Shown here one piece after another: positions 55,766 through 64,000 of a stretch of DNA of 64,000 nt. The stretch covers positions 62,001 to 126,000 of the forward strand of contig NZ_JAAKDU010000001.1 in the NCBI RefSeq assembly GCF_011038795.1. Reading direction: 5' to 3'. The notes below the pieces were generated by a model. It saw only the letters and a program-made list of their open reading frames with translations. It searched no databases and was not told where the DNA came from. The position numbers and the translations under genes are program-made. Each line of letters starts with the position of its first letter. Position 1 is the first letter of the stretch. Source of the stretch: Streptococcus tangpeifui (GTDB lineage Bacteria; Bacillota; Bacilli; Lactobacillales; Streptococcaceae).

Positions 55766-56608
55766 ATGGCAAATAATTTATTGGTCTTACAATCAGATTT
55801 TGGTCTCGTTGACGGAGCTGTTTCGGCTATGGTTGGGGTTGCTTTGCAAGAAGCTGGTGATTTGAAAATTCACCACCTGACTCATGATATTACCCCCTAT
55901 AATATTTTTGAGGGTTCCTACCGTCTCTTTCAGACAGTAGAATACTGGCCTGAAGGGACGACCTTTGTTTCTGTGGTCGACCCAGGTGTTGGGTCTGACC
56001 GCAAAAGTGTCGTTGCTCTGACAGAGAAAAATCAGTATATTGTTACACCTGATAATGGGACTTTGTCTTATATAAAAAAACATATTGGCATCAAGGCTGT
56101 TCGTGAAATTTCTGAACTGAAAAATCGTCGTGAAAATACGGAACTTTCCTACACCTTCCACGGTCGGGATGTCTATGCCTATACGGGCGCTAAATTAGCT
56201 TCGGGCCACCTTGCTTTTGAGGATGTTGGGCCAGAATTTTCGGTTGAGGGAATTGTTGAACTGCCGGTTGTTAAGACTGTGCTTGAGAAGAATCTGATTC
56301 GTGGAGCAGTTGATATCTTAGATGTCAGGTTTGGATCGCTTTGGACTTCCATCAGAAATGACGAGTTCAACACTCTGAATCCTCAATTTGGTGACCGCTT
56401 TGAGGTAACTATTTTTAATAATGATATGTTGGTATACCAAAATCAGGTCACCTATGGGAAATCATTTGCAGATGTGCGGATAGGACAACCGATTATTTAT
56501 ATTAATTCACTGTATCGTGTTGGGCTGGCCATTAATCAGGGGTCTTTTGCCAAGGCCTACAATGTTGGTGTTGGTCCCCAGTGGCGTATTGAAATCAAAA
56601 AGATTTAA
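55766..56608 (+). CDS. SAM hydrolase / SAM hydroxide adenosyltransferase (DUF62)
   Basis: 280 residues from the ATG at 55766, five bases after AGAAGGA; an ATG 18 bases earlier lacks an RBS. The DUF62 fold is visible: LQSDFGLVDGAVSAMVGV, FVSVVDPGVGSDRKSVV, TPDNGTLSYI and the later FHGRDVYAYTGAKLASG. Family enzymes use water (hydroxide) to split S-adenosylmethionine into adenosine and methionine. First gene of an operon with a complete ECF transporter. Confidence 0.88.
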   Translation: MANNLLVLQSDFGLVDGAVSAMVGVALQEAGDLKIHHLTHDITPYNIFEGSYRLFQTVEYWPEGTTFVSVVDPGVGSDRKSVVALTEKNQYIVTPDNGTLSYIKKHIGIKAVREISELKNRRENTELSYTFHGRDVYAYTGAKLASGHLAFEDVGPEFSVEGIVELPVVKTVLEKNLIRGAVDILDVRFGSLWTSIRNDEFNTLNPQFGDRFEVTIFNNDMLVYQNQVTYGKSFADVRIGQPIIYINSLYRVGLAINQGSFAKAYNVGVGPQWRIEIKKI

Positions 56609-56623
56609 CTGGAGGAGATCTTT

Positions 56624-57169
56624 ATGACAAATAATTCTATTAAAACTGTTGTAGCAACAGGAATTGGTGCCGCTCTTTTCGTAATCATTGGTATGTTTAT
56701 CAATATTCCGATTTTTGGGAATACTAGTATCCAGTTGCAATATGCGGTGCAAGCCCTCTTTTCGGTTATTTTTGGACCTGTAGCGGGCTTTTTCATCGGT
56801 TTTATTGGCCATGCCTTAAAGGATGGGATTCAATATGGTAATATCTCCTGGGCCTGGGTTTTGGCCAGCGGTCTGATTGGTTTAGGTATTGGTCTTTTCC
56901 GCCGCTTCTATGATGTCAGTAAAGGGAAATTTGCTCTTAAAGAATTGATTGGGTTCAATTTGGTTCAGATCATTACCGTTTATATCGCTTACGGGCTCAT
57001 TTGCCCACTTGGCGACCGCTTGATGTATAAACAGGCTTGGTCCTATCTCTTTGCTCAGGGATTTATTGCTGGGACAGCTAATGTTCTGACTATTGCAATC
57101 GGAGGCACTATACTGTTAACAGTTTATGCTAAGACCCGAGTTCAGTCGGGAAGCCTTTCAAAAGATTAA
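56624..57169 (+). CDS. ECF transporter S component, UPF0397 type
   Basis: 181 residues with five to six hydrophobic segments. The [37 protein letters not shown] start (motifs [10 protein letters not shown] and [16 protein letters not shown]) and [14 protein letters not shown] are those of UPF0397 proteins. These are substrate-binding subunits of energy-coupling-factor importers, and the ligand is not established. RBS GGAGGAGATC. The presence of a SAM hydrolase one gene earlier hints at a SAM- or methionine-related ligand. Confidence 0.85.
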   Translation: MTNNSIKTVVATGIGAALFVIIGMFINIPIFGNTSIQLQYAVQALFSVIFGPVAGFFIGFIGHALKDGIQYGNISWAWVLASGLIGLGIGLFRRFYDVSKGKFALKELIGFNLVQIITVYIAYGLICPLGDRLMYKQAWSYLFAQGFIAGTANVLTIAIGGTILLTVYAKTRVQSGSLSKD

Positions 57170-57171
57170 TT

Positions 57172-58854
57172 ATGAAGCCATTTATTGAATTTAAGGATTT
57201 TTCTTTTAAATATGATGCCCAAAAGGAGCCAACATTAAAGTCACTTAACCTGACTATTGAAAAGGGGCAAAAGGTCCTGATTATCGGTCCGTCTGGCTGT
57301 GGAAAATCAACTCTGGCTCAGACCATCAATGGCATTATTCCTAATACTTATCAGGGTGAAAGTACTGGCAGTTTGATGATTAATGGTCAACCCGCTTTTC
57401 ACACGTCCATTTATGAAAAATCCCACTTGGTCAGCACGGTCTTGCAGGACACTGATGGTCAATTTATCGGTCTGTCCGTGGCAGAAGATTTGGCCTTTGC
57501 TTTAGAGAATGACTGCTGTCAGCAGGCAGAAATGGTTCACACGGTCCATAGCTGGGCAGACAAGTTAGAACTTTTGGATTTACTGGATCATCGTCCACAA
57601 GATTTATCCGGTGGTCAGAAGCAGCGGGTCAGTTTGGCAGGGGTACTGATTGATGAGAGCCCGATTTTGCTTTTTGATGAGCCGTTAGCCAATTTGGATC
57701 CTAAATCTGGTCAGGATACCATTGCCCTTATTGACCAACTTCATCAGGAGACTGGTGCGACGACCTTAATTATTGAGCACCGTTTAGAAGATGTCCTTTA
57801 TCGCTCGGTGGACAAGGTCGTTGTGCTGAACGATGGTCAGGTACTTTTTGAAGGGACTCCGGATCAACTTTTAGCCTCAGAAATTCTGGCTGAGAATGGC
57901 ATTCGTGAGCCTCTTTACATCACGGTTTTACGTCAGTTAGGACTGGATGTGGCAAGTTTATCGTCTCTTTCAGATTTAGAGAATATGAATCTTCCTCAGA
58001 TTGATTTTGCCGGACAAGGGATTAGTCGGTCTAGTCAGCCTAAGGAGCCTCTTTTAAGTGTTAATCAGCTTAGTTTTGGCTATAGATTCAATTATCCTAT
58101 ATTGAAAGCAATCCACCTAGACCTAGCAAGAGGAGAACGCATTGCTCTTGTTGGTAAAAATGGTGCTGGAAAGTCCACCTTAGCCAAAGCTTTGACCAAA
58201 TTTGTTGAAGCTGATGGTGAATTTCTTTGGCAGGGACAGGATATTTCGAATGATTCGATCAAGGAAAGGGCCAGCCGAATTGGTTATGTCCTGCAAAATC
58301 CTAATCAGATGATTAGTCAGACCATGATTTTTGATGAAGTTGCTAAGGGATTGCGTCTGCGGGGACTTGGGGAAAAAGCAGTAGAGGAAAAAGTTTTTGC
58401 CAGTTTAAAAACTTGTGGGCTTTATGAGTTTCGTCAGTGGCCGATTTCAGCCTTATCTTATGGACAGAAGAAGCGAGTTACTATTGCTTCTATTCTAGTT
58501 TTAGAACCGGAAATTATTCTGTTGGATGAACCAACGGCTGGTCAGGATATGCAGCATTATACTGAAATCATGGATTTTCTGGATGAGCTCAATCAAGCTG
58601 GGCAAACGATTGTCATGATTACCCATGATATGCAATTGATGCTGGATTATTCAGACCGCTGTTTGGTGATAGCAGATGGAAAGATTTTGGCTGATAAATC
58701 TCCTATAGAAGTTCTCTCGGATCGAGATCTGTTACGGAAGGCTAACTTGAAGGAAACCAGCATCTTTCGGTTGGCTGATAAGCTAGGACTGGATCCTCTG
58801 GCTTTGAGTCAGTTTTACCGTCACAGGAAGGAGGAGCTTACTGGTGGCAAATAA
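57172..58854 (+). CDS. ECF transporter ATPase with two fused nucleotide-binding domains
   Basis: 560 residues. The first domain has Walker [10 protein letters not shown], signature [13 protein letters not shown] and Walker [13 protein letters not shown]. The second has [22 protein letters not shown] and [12 protein letters not shown]. Both are complete, so one polypeptide supplies the EcfA-EcfA' pair. Begins two bases after the S-component stop, and the next gene overlaps it by 11 bases. Confidence 0.9.
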   Translation: MKPFIEFKDFSFKYDAQKEPTLKSLNLTIEKGQKVLIIGPSGCGKSTLAQTINGIIPNTYQGESTGSLMINGQPAFHTSIYEKSHLVSTVLQDTDGQFIGLSVAEDLAFALENDCCQQAEMVHTVHSWADKLELLDLLDHRPQDLSGGQKQRVSLAGVLIDESPILLFDEPLANLDPKSGQDTIALIDQLHQETGATTLIIEHRLEDVLYRSVDKVVVLNDGQVLFEGTPDQLLASEILAENGIREPLYITVLRQLGLDVASLSSLSDLENMNLPQIDFAGQGISRSSQPKEPLLSVNQLSFGYRFNYPILKAIHLDLARGERIALVGKNGAGKSTLAKALTKFVEADGEFLWQGQDISNDSIKERASRIGYVLQNPNQMISQTMIFDEVAKGLRLRGLGEKAVEEKVFASLKTCGLYEFRQWPISALSYGQKKRVTIASILVLEPEIILLDEPTAGQDMQHYTEIMDFLDELNQAGQTIVMITHDMQLMLDYSDRCLVIADGKILADKSPIEVLSDRDLLRKANLKETSIFRLADKLGLDPLALSQFYRHRKEELTGGK

Positions 58855-59674
58855 ATTTATTGGTTATCGTCAAGGCCAGGGTTTTCTCTACCAGCTATCT
58901 GGTAGCAGCAAGATGATTTTCTTCATTCTAGTCTCCATTGCCTGCATGGCTACTTATGATACTCGCTTTATTTTGATGCTTGGCGTTTGTGCTGTATTTC
59001 TCTTTCGTTGGGCTAAGATTAAATGGGCAGATATTTCTTTTGCTATGACAGTAGTTTTTTTGATTGCCTTGTTTAATTTACTCATGGTCTACCTTTTTGC
59101 TCCGTCCTATGGGGAGGAAATCTATGGGGCTAAAACGCTATTATTTGCCGGCTGGGGACGATTCTATGTTACCAGTCAGGAGCTTTTTTACCTTTTTAAT
59201 CTGATTCTTAAATATTTTTGCACAGTTCCCTTGGCGATTCTCTTCTTAATGACTACCCATCCCAGTCAGTTTGCTGCCAGTCTCAATCGAATTGGTCTGC
59301 CTTATAAATTGGCCTATTCTGTTAGTCTAGCTTTGCGCTATATCCCCGATGTTCAAGAGGAATTCGGTATGATTAAGTTGTCACAAGAAGCGCGTGGCTT
59401 GGAATTGTCTAGGAAGGCCAATCTAGTCAGTCGGATTAAAGGCAATTTACAGATTGTCATTCCTTTGATTTTCGGTTCTTTAGAGCGGATTGATACCATA
59501 GCGACAGCAATGGAATTGCGGCGTTTTGGAAAGTATAAGAAGCGGACTTGGTATCAGGCTCAGCCGATGACTGGAAAAGATTGGTGGGTTCTAGTTTTAG
59601 CTTTTATTATTTTGCTTTGCAGTCTAGCTTTAATATTTTGGAATCATGGGCGGTTTTATAATCCTTGGACTTAA
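58844..59674 (+). CDS. ECF transporter T component
   Basis: 276 residues starting at GTG 58844, preceded by GGAGGAGC. The EcfT coupling motifs are partly visible as [12 protein letters not shown] and [15 protein letters not shown], the two Ala-Arg-Gly-type helices that contact the ATPases (the second reads E-L-R-R-F-G). Four to five membrane segments. With the two genes upstream it forms a dedicated ECF importer. Confidence 0.87.
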   Translation: MANKFIGYRQGQGFLYQLSGSSKMIFFILVSIACMATYDTRFILMLGVCAVFLFRWAKIKWADISFAMTVVFLIALFNLLMVYLFAPSYGEEIYGAKTLLFAGWGRFYVTSQELFYLFNLILKYFCTVPLAILFLMTTHPSQFAASLNRIGLPYKLAYSVSLALRYIPDVQEEFGMIKLSQEARGLELSRKANLVSRIKGNLQIVIPLIFGSLERIDTIATAMELRRFGKYKKRTWYQAQPMTGKDWWVLVLAFIILLCSLALIFWNHGRFYNPWT

Positions 59675-60029
59675 TCGATTTATACTCATTAAAAGCAAAG
59701 GTTGATTCTGCCTTTGTCGTTAGGATTGGTGATGGTTAATAACGCCTTAAGAAGTATTTGTAGCTATATTAGTCTATTTTATCGTTTGTAGGAAGAGTCT
59801 GGGACAAACCGCGATGATTGTTGTGCAATCACCCACAAAGCATTGTAATCCCTGAAGATTACGTATAAAAAGTCCAAACTCGTTAGCATTATTCTAGATT
59901 TACCAAATTGACGCAGTGGTTGATTGCGGTACTTATGTCGGGCGCATTCCTATTTTCAGGTGCCCCCTTAAACAGTCACTGGACTGTTTAACTACCATGC
60001 AAGTGACAGCGGCCAACCTGTACCTAATG
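59675..60029. other. Non-coding stretch after the ECF operon
   Basis: No gene recognised. It contains GGAAGAGTCTGGGACAAA near 59791 and a short stem GTAATCCCTGAAGATTAC near 59847-59864. It appears to be made of repeat-like intergenic sequence continuing into copy B. Confidence 0.4.
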
Positions 60030-60245
60030 TGATGAACTTTGTTTATCTTATTTGTTTAGATTTTCCGCTTTGACCTTGTGGCAAAAGGGAAAACAATCAG
60101 CAGTGTTTCATTGGTGCTAAAGCACCTCATGAACTGTGCAGGAGTAAGATTTCTTGGCATAGCCAAGAAATCTTACTCCCAATCACTGTGTCAAACTGTT
60201 ATTACTGCAAAAAAATAGAAGGCTGGGATACTTTTTTCCCAGCCT
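60030..60245 (-). repeat. Dispersed intergenic repeat, copy B
   Basis: Inverted relative of 4091-4330. It contains a perfect 18-bp hairpin, GGAGTAAGATTTCTTGGC (60141-60158) and GCCAAGAAATCTTACTCC (60162-60179), with a 3-base loop. It ends with a GGCTGGG...CCCAGCC stem flanking a T-run (60221-60244). Orientation is given so that copy A reads plus. Confidence 0.7.
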
Positions 60246-60393
60246 CAGGTTTGTTCTATCATCCATTGCTTGATCTATCATTTTTAAATGGTTGTTGAAT
60301 ATAGCTGAGCTGATGTTCAAATACGTTTTTCCCAACAGCTTAGGGAATGCAGTTCTATCGGTCTAACAACTTGGATGATTGATAAGACCCTAA

Positions 60394-60449
60394 AGGCAAA
60401 GAGCCTTGACCATAGTACATCAACTCATGGTCAGGGCCCTTTGTCTTTT
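60394..60449. terminator. Bidirectional terminator after ktrA
   Basis: GGCAAAGAGCCTTGACCAT pairs with ATGGTCAGGGCCCTTTGTC around a 13-base loop, with T-runs on both strands. Confidence 0.88.
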
Positions 60450-60452
60450 TAT

Positions 60453-61124
60453 TTATTTTAAGTAGTTGAGATAGTCGTACTTTTCAAAGGTATCAGAACT
60501 AGCGACTGCAACGATGGTCGCTTGCTCTGGGAAAATAGTGTCAGGATTAATGTCTGTGTTTAGTTTGGCGTCTTTTCGGAGCCGATAGCCGATGACATTG
60601 AGATCATATTTATCACGCAGATTGAGTTTGGCTAGCTCTTTATTCTGCCAACTATCGGGTAATTCAAATTCTACGATAGAAACCCCTTCTTCCAGATAAA
60701 AGATATTATGAATACGATGCCGCATCAGGGTTGAAGCGAGTGTGCGACCAGATTCTCGTTCAGGTGAGATCACACGATTGGCACCGATTTCGTAGAGTAC
60801 TTCTTCGAAGGTTTCATTTTTAGCTTTAGCGGCTATGTAGGGAACCCCCAGCTTTTTACAATGCATGATAGCTAAGACGGAGCTTTCTAGGTTGTTTCCT
60901 GTTGCAATGATAACTTGCTGGCACTGGTCAATTCCGGCATCCCTGAGAGTCTCAATATTGGTAATATCGCCTATAATGGCTTTGCTGACTAAATCGGCAA
61001 TATCTTGTACATGGTTGGGTTTGTTATCAATGACGATAACTTCTTCACCAAACTTGGCTAGTTTTTCAGCCAAAGTGGCCCCAAAAATTCCCAAACCTAA
61101 AACACCAATAATTTTTTCTGACAT
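60453..61124 (-). CDS. ktrA: Potassium uptake regulator KtrA
   Basis: 223 residues, one RCK unit. The Rossmann start is IIGVLGLGIFGATLAEKLAKFG, then the NAD-site Asp in VIDNKPNHVQDI, then an RCK_C domain from about residue 140. KtrA forms an octameric ring that gates KtrB, and in Firmicutes it binds ATP/ADP and c-di-AMP. Follows ktrB on the same strand, a gap of 79 bases. It is the second potassium system in the window. Confidence 0.92.
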   Translation of the reverse strand: MSEKIIGVLGLGIFGATLAEKLAKFGEEVIVIDNKPNHVQDIADLVSKAIIGDITNIETLRDAGIDQCQQVIIATGNNLESSVLAIMHCKKLGVPYIAAKAKNETFEEVLYEIGANRVISPERESGRTLASTLMRHRIHNIFYLEEGVSIVEFELPDSWQNKELAKLNLRDKYDLNVIGYRLRKDAKLNTDINPDTIFPEQATIVAVASSDTFEKYDYLNYLK

Positions 61125-61203
61125 AAAAAATTCCTCTTAAAATAAAATTTAGACGGAAGCATTCTATCCAGTATTAGATAGAAGCACCTAGTATTCTCAC
61201 CTT

Positions 61204-62583
61204 TTAACCCAGAGTAAGGTCAACACGGGCATAATTAATTGTTTGCTTGGACTTTTGTCTTAAACTAAGAAGCACAGTGATTGGCCCGACTCGCCCAAAA
61301 AACATCAAAGCCATGATGACCCAACGACCAGCTGTTGATAAATGGCTGGTAACATCCATCGAAACACCGACAGTTGCGAGAGCACTGCAGGCTTCAAAGA
61401 ACAGCCTAAAAGGGGAGATATTTGGTTCAAATTCTAGCAAACAAATATAGCCAATGACTAAAATGACAAAAAAGAAGATGAGGATAGTCAAAGTTTGTTT
61501 AACAATACGAGTTGGAATAGTACGGTTATAAACGCTGACTTGAGTTTGTCCCAAAAATTCCGATCGAAAGATAAGGAAGGTAATAGCGGTTACGATGACT
61601 TTGAGCCCTCCGGCTGTACCACCTGGAGCCCCACCAATTAGCATTTGAATCATAAAAATAAAGTTAACAGCATTGCCAGCCTTGGTGTAGTCAATTGTTG
61701 CAAAGCCAGCTGTCCGCATAGTGACTGTCTGGAAGAAGCTGACGAGAACTTGGTGATAGAAACTTAGGCTTCCAATAGTGCCAGGATTATCTTGCTCTAA
61801 AATCCAAGCCAGCAGGGTACCAATGACGAGGATGATTGCTGTGGTAGTGAGGACCAAGCGAGTTTGAATAGTTAAATTCCTCTTGAGGAGGCTAAGTTTA
61901 TGGGGAGACGCCTTGAACCAAGATTTAGCAAGGTCAATCAGAGCCATCCAATTGCGAAAACCCAATCCACCCGAAATAATGGAAAAGGCTACGACTAAGT
62001 TGACAATCCAGTTGAGCTTGTAATGAATCAAGCTGGTTGAGCCAAGATTATCAAAACCGGCATTACAAAAAGCAGAAACAGCTAGGAAGAAACTGTTAAA
62101 GACACCGTTCTGCCAGCCAAACCTTGGAACGAAATCAATCATTAAGGTTAGGGCGGCGAGACATTCGATAGCGAAGGTGATTTTGTAAATCCGAAAAAGA
62201 TAGTGCCTGAGATCAGCACTGGAATTATTGCCGATAGAAGATTGAAGGATTTCCTGTTGTCTGAGGGACATCCGTCTGTTAATACTATAATAGCTAAAGG
62301 CGATCAGGCTGACCAGCCCTAATCCTCCGATTTGCATCAGGCACATCACGAGAAATTGTCCCAAACCATTATAAACATCTCCAATAGGAAAAACAGAAAG
62401 TCCGGTCACGCAAACCATGGACACTGTGTTAAACAGATGGTCTAAATAGCTTGTGGCAGGGGCATTATCGTATTGTGTAATTGGCAAGGATAAAAGCAGA
62501 CTGCCAATCAGGATAACAGAAATAAAGCTGGCGCTAATTTGCTGAGCAACAGATAAATTTCTAATAACATTAAACTTTGTCAT
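61204..62583 (-). CDS. ktrB: Potassium uptake channel KtrB
   Basis: 459 residues. Four pore loops of the superfamily are visible: SMVCVTGLSVF, SAFCNAGFDNLG, TVTMRTAGFATID and SALATVGVSMD. The N-terminal NLSVAQQISASFISVILIGSLLLSLP and a C-terminal gate helix complete the fold. It lies 17 bases after rsmG and is probably co-transcribed with it. Confidence 0.92.
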   Translation of the reverse strand: MTKFNVIRNLSVAQQISASFISVILIGSLLLSLPITQYDNAPATSYLDHLFNTVSMVCVTGLSVFPIGDVYNGLGQFLVMCLMQIGGLGLVSLIAFSYYSINRRMSLRQQEILQSSIGNNSSADLRHYLFRIYKITFAIECLAALTLMIDFVPRFGWQNGVFNSFFLAVSAFCNAGFDNLGSTSLIHYKLNWIVNLVVAFSIISGGLGFRNWMALIDLAKSWFKASPHKLSLLKRNLTIQTRLVLTTTAIILVIGTLLAWILEQDNPGTIGSLSFYHQVLVSFFQTVTMRTAGFATIDYTKAGNAVNFIFMIQMLIGGAPGGTAGGLKVIVTAITFLIFRSEFLGQTQVSVYNRTIPTRIVKQTLTILIFFFVILVIGYICLLEFEPNISPFRLFFEACSALATVGVSMDVTSHLSTAGRWVIMALMFFGRVGPITVLLSLRQKSKQTINYARVDLTLG

Positions 62584-62600
62584 AGGTAAAAGGACTCCAA

Positions 62601-63314
62601 TCAGAGGGGCTTCTTATTTGGAAGACCAGCCTTTCGAGGATACTTCTTGGGAGTCTCTTTCTTTTTTTCGAGGACTATGAGAGTGCGGCTGTCTCCATTA
62701 GGTAGTTGATAAGTGTTATTGGATTGAACCTTGGCAAATAAGAGGCTAAGAGCTTGCTTGGCTTGGTCCAGTTCCTGATCAGCGGCAGTGGCTTTGAGGG
62801 CCAATAATTTGCCGCCAATCTTAAGGAAAGGGATGGTTAGCTCAGAGAGAACCTGCATTCTGGCGACAGCTCGGGCAGTGACAATATCAAAGCTGGCGCG
62901 AAAATCTTTATTTTGTCCGAAATCCTCGGCTCGTCCATGAAAGAAATGGACTCCTGTCAGCCCTAAGCCTTTTACAACTTCATTAAGGAAGTTAATTCGC
63001 TTATTAAGAGAATCAATAATGGTCACCTCAATCTCGGGACAAAGTATCTTGATAGGGAGGCTGGGAAAACCAGCTCCAGCTCCGATATCTAATAAGCGAA
63101 GAGGACGATTCTTGATTAACCCTTGTAGGACAGGTGCGATGGAATCATAGAAGTGCTTGAGATAGACGTCCTTCTTATCAGTGATAGCTGTCAGATTGAT
63201 TTTCTCATTCCAAGTCACTAGCAATTCAAAGTAGTCTTCAAACTGCTTTTTCTGCTGTTCTGATAGGGTAAAGCCTTGGCTGGCTAGTAACTCGTAAAAT
63301 TCTTGTGGTGTCAT
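62601..63314 (-). CDS. rsmG: 16S rRNA G527 N7-methyltransferase RsmG (GidB)
   Basis: 237 residues from the ATG at 63314 (RBS GAGGGAG). SAM-binding motif [17 protein letters not shown], followed by [25 protein letters not shown] and [10 protein letters not shown]. It methylates G527 of 16S rRNA. The C-terminal tail, [15 protein letters not shown], is the typical end for Gram-positive forms. Heads the rsmG-ktrB-ktrA unit. Confidence 0.95.
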   Translation of the reverse strand: MTPQEFYELLASQGFTLSEQQKKQFEDYFELLVTWNEKINLTAITDKKDVYLKHFYDSIAPVLQGLIKNRPLRLLDIGAGAGFPSLPIKILCPEIEVTIIDSLNKRINFLNEVVKGLGLTGVHFFHGRAEDFGQNKDFRASFDIVTARAVARMQVLSELTIPFLKIGGKLLALKATAADQELDQAKQALSLLFAKVQSNNTYQLPNGDSRTLIVLEKKKETPKKYPRKAGLPNKKPL

Positions 63315-63601
63315 TTTTCTCCCTCAAATTGAATAATAGCTTTATTTTACCACTGTAGGTCTCAAAGCTCAATAAAAGAAGACTAAGCCTACTTGTTCTG
63401 CTGTCAGTTTTGTCAGGATTTTGATGAGAGTGAAAGAAATCCATTTGTCCGACTATCTCCTCTTAGCAATTTTTGCTATAATAAAGATGATCGTGGAGGG
63501 ATTTGAGAATTTTTCTTGTTGATCATCCGGACGATTTTTTTGATTTGAACTTAGTTTAATTTATAAGAGTTTAGATGATGTTTTAAAATGGAGGACAATT
63601 T
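63315..63601. other. Divergent non-coding region between rsmG and lemA
   Basis: No gene recognised. It carries the promoters of rsmG (minus) and lemA (plus). A TATAAT-like TATAATAA near 63477 precedes lemA by about 120 bases. Confidence 0.4.
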
Positions 63602-64000
63602 ATGTTATGGATTATAGTTGCCTTAGTGGCAGTTTTAGTGCTTTTGGTCATCATCAGTTACAATGGCTTGGTGCGTCTGCGGATGCAGACTCAAGAATCC
63701 TGGAGTCAAATTGATGTGCAGCTCAAACGTCGTAATGACTTAATTCCAAATTTGTTGGAAACAGTAAAAGGTTATGCAGCCTATGAAGAAAAAACCTTAA
63801 CGAAAATTTCGGAATTGCGGGCACAGGTGACACAAGCAAAATCTCCTGCCGAAACGATGCAAGCTAGTGACGCTCTTACTAAGCAGGTTTCGGGAATTTT
63901 TGCGGTGGCAGAAAACTATCCTGATTTAAAGGCTAATACTAGTTTTGTCAAATTACAGGAAGAATTGACCAATACGGAAAATAAAATTTCCTACTCTCGT
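63602..64000 (+). CDS. LemA family protein (5' part)
   Basis: The gene runs off the window; 133 codons are visible. It starts at ATG 63602 after TGGAGGACAATTT. One N-terminal membrane segment (about residues 2-20, [19 protein letters not shown]) is followed by the conserved LemA helix region [33 protein letters not shown] (motif parts [13 protein letters not shown] and [14 protein letters not shown]). LemA proteins are membrane-anchored helical bundles of unclear function. In streptococci the next gene is usually htpX. Confidence 0.92.
   Translation, partial: MLWIIVALVAVLVLLVIISYNGLVRLRMQTQESWSQIDVQLKRRNDLIPNLLETVKGYAAYEEKTLTKISELRAQVTQAKSPAETMQASDALTKQVSGIFAVAENYPDLKANTSFVKLQEELTNTENKISYSR

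Noticed and set aside
57172..58854. A fusion artefact between two ABC ATPase genes
   Set aside because: Both domains are complete and in one frame, and fused ATPases are normal in this group of ECF transporters.

Overview
The window reads as the chromosome of a low-GC Streptococcus, most likely of the mutans group. The evidence is gene content and order: holB-ricT-yabA-rsmI, a glnQHMP-type transporter divergent from vicRKX, a five-gene atm/metNIQ methionine locus, a bceABRS (mbrABCD-like) peptide-antibiotic module, rplK-rplA, pyrH-frr-cvfB, ktrBA-rsmG-lemA and an FMN riboswitch in front of ribU. Spacing is tight, ribosome binding sites are strong, and intrinsic terminators separate most units. 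I found no rRNA or tRNA genes, no CRISPR array and no insertion-sequence transposase.

Layout. 1-2.4 kb: replication/translation cluster (holB, ricT, yabA, rsmI). 2.6-3.9 kb: isocitrate dehydrogenase preceded by what looks like a decayed citrate synthase end. 4.1-4.3 kb: a repeat with an inverted relative at 60.0-60.2 kb. 4.7-8.8 kb: serine biosynthesis (serC, a GNAT gene, serA), ogt and an ArsC/Spx-like gene. 9.0-13.1 kb: an AT-rich accessory island with an Rgg-family regulator, a 20-residue hydrophobic peptide gene with its own RBS and terminator, an inverted-repeat operator candidate, a truncated LanB-type lantibiotic dehydratase and an ABC-2 transporter. It ends inside a hydrolase gene that has lost its 5' end. 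14.0-16.0 kb: pepO. 16.1-19.5 kb: a LanFEG-like protection transporter lying between a broken copy of the exoA 3' end and the intact exoA.

20.7-26.2 kb: an Nramp-like transporter with a CodY-box-like site, then ribosomal protein, pyrimidine and ribosome-recycling genes. 26.4-31.6 kb: amino-acid/methionine uptake. 31.8-36.3 kb: bceABRS. 36.4-41.9 kb: lysS and several surface or secreted proteins of unknown role. 42.1-48.2 kb: glutamine/glutamate transporter and vicRKX. 48.3-51.1 kb: Trk potassium uptake. 51.4-53.6 kb: a possible small RNA, trmL, a perfect 17-bp inverted repeat, and riboswitch-ribU. 53.6-59.7 kb: PAP2 phosphatase, sstT, and a SAM hydrolase/ECF transporter operon. 60.4-64 kb: KtrAB, rsmG and the start of lemA.

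Two links between genes stand out. First, the promoter region of bceAB (31664-31726) and that of the LanFEG-like transporter 15 kb away (16618-16681) share an almost superimposable element of about 63 bp. It starts with TTACA-N4-TGTAA, the form described for BceR-type regulators, so one two-component system may control both antibiotic-defence transporters. Second, the Rgg regulator, the short hydrophobic peptide and the palindrome beside a lantibiotic-type gene have the arrangement of a peptide-pheromone circuit whose modification enzyme has been lost or truncated.
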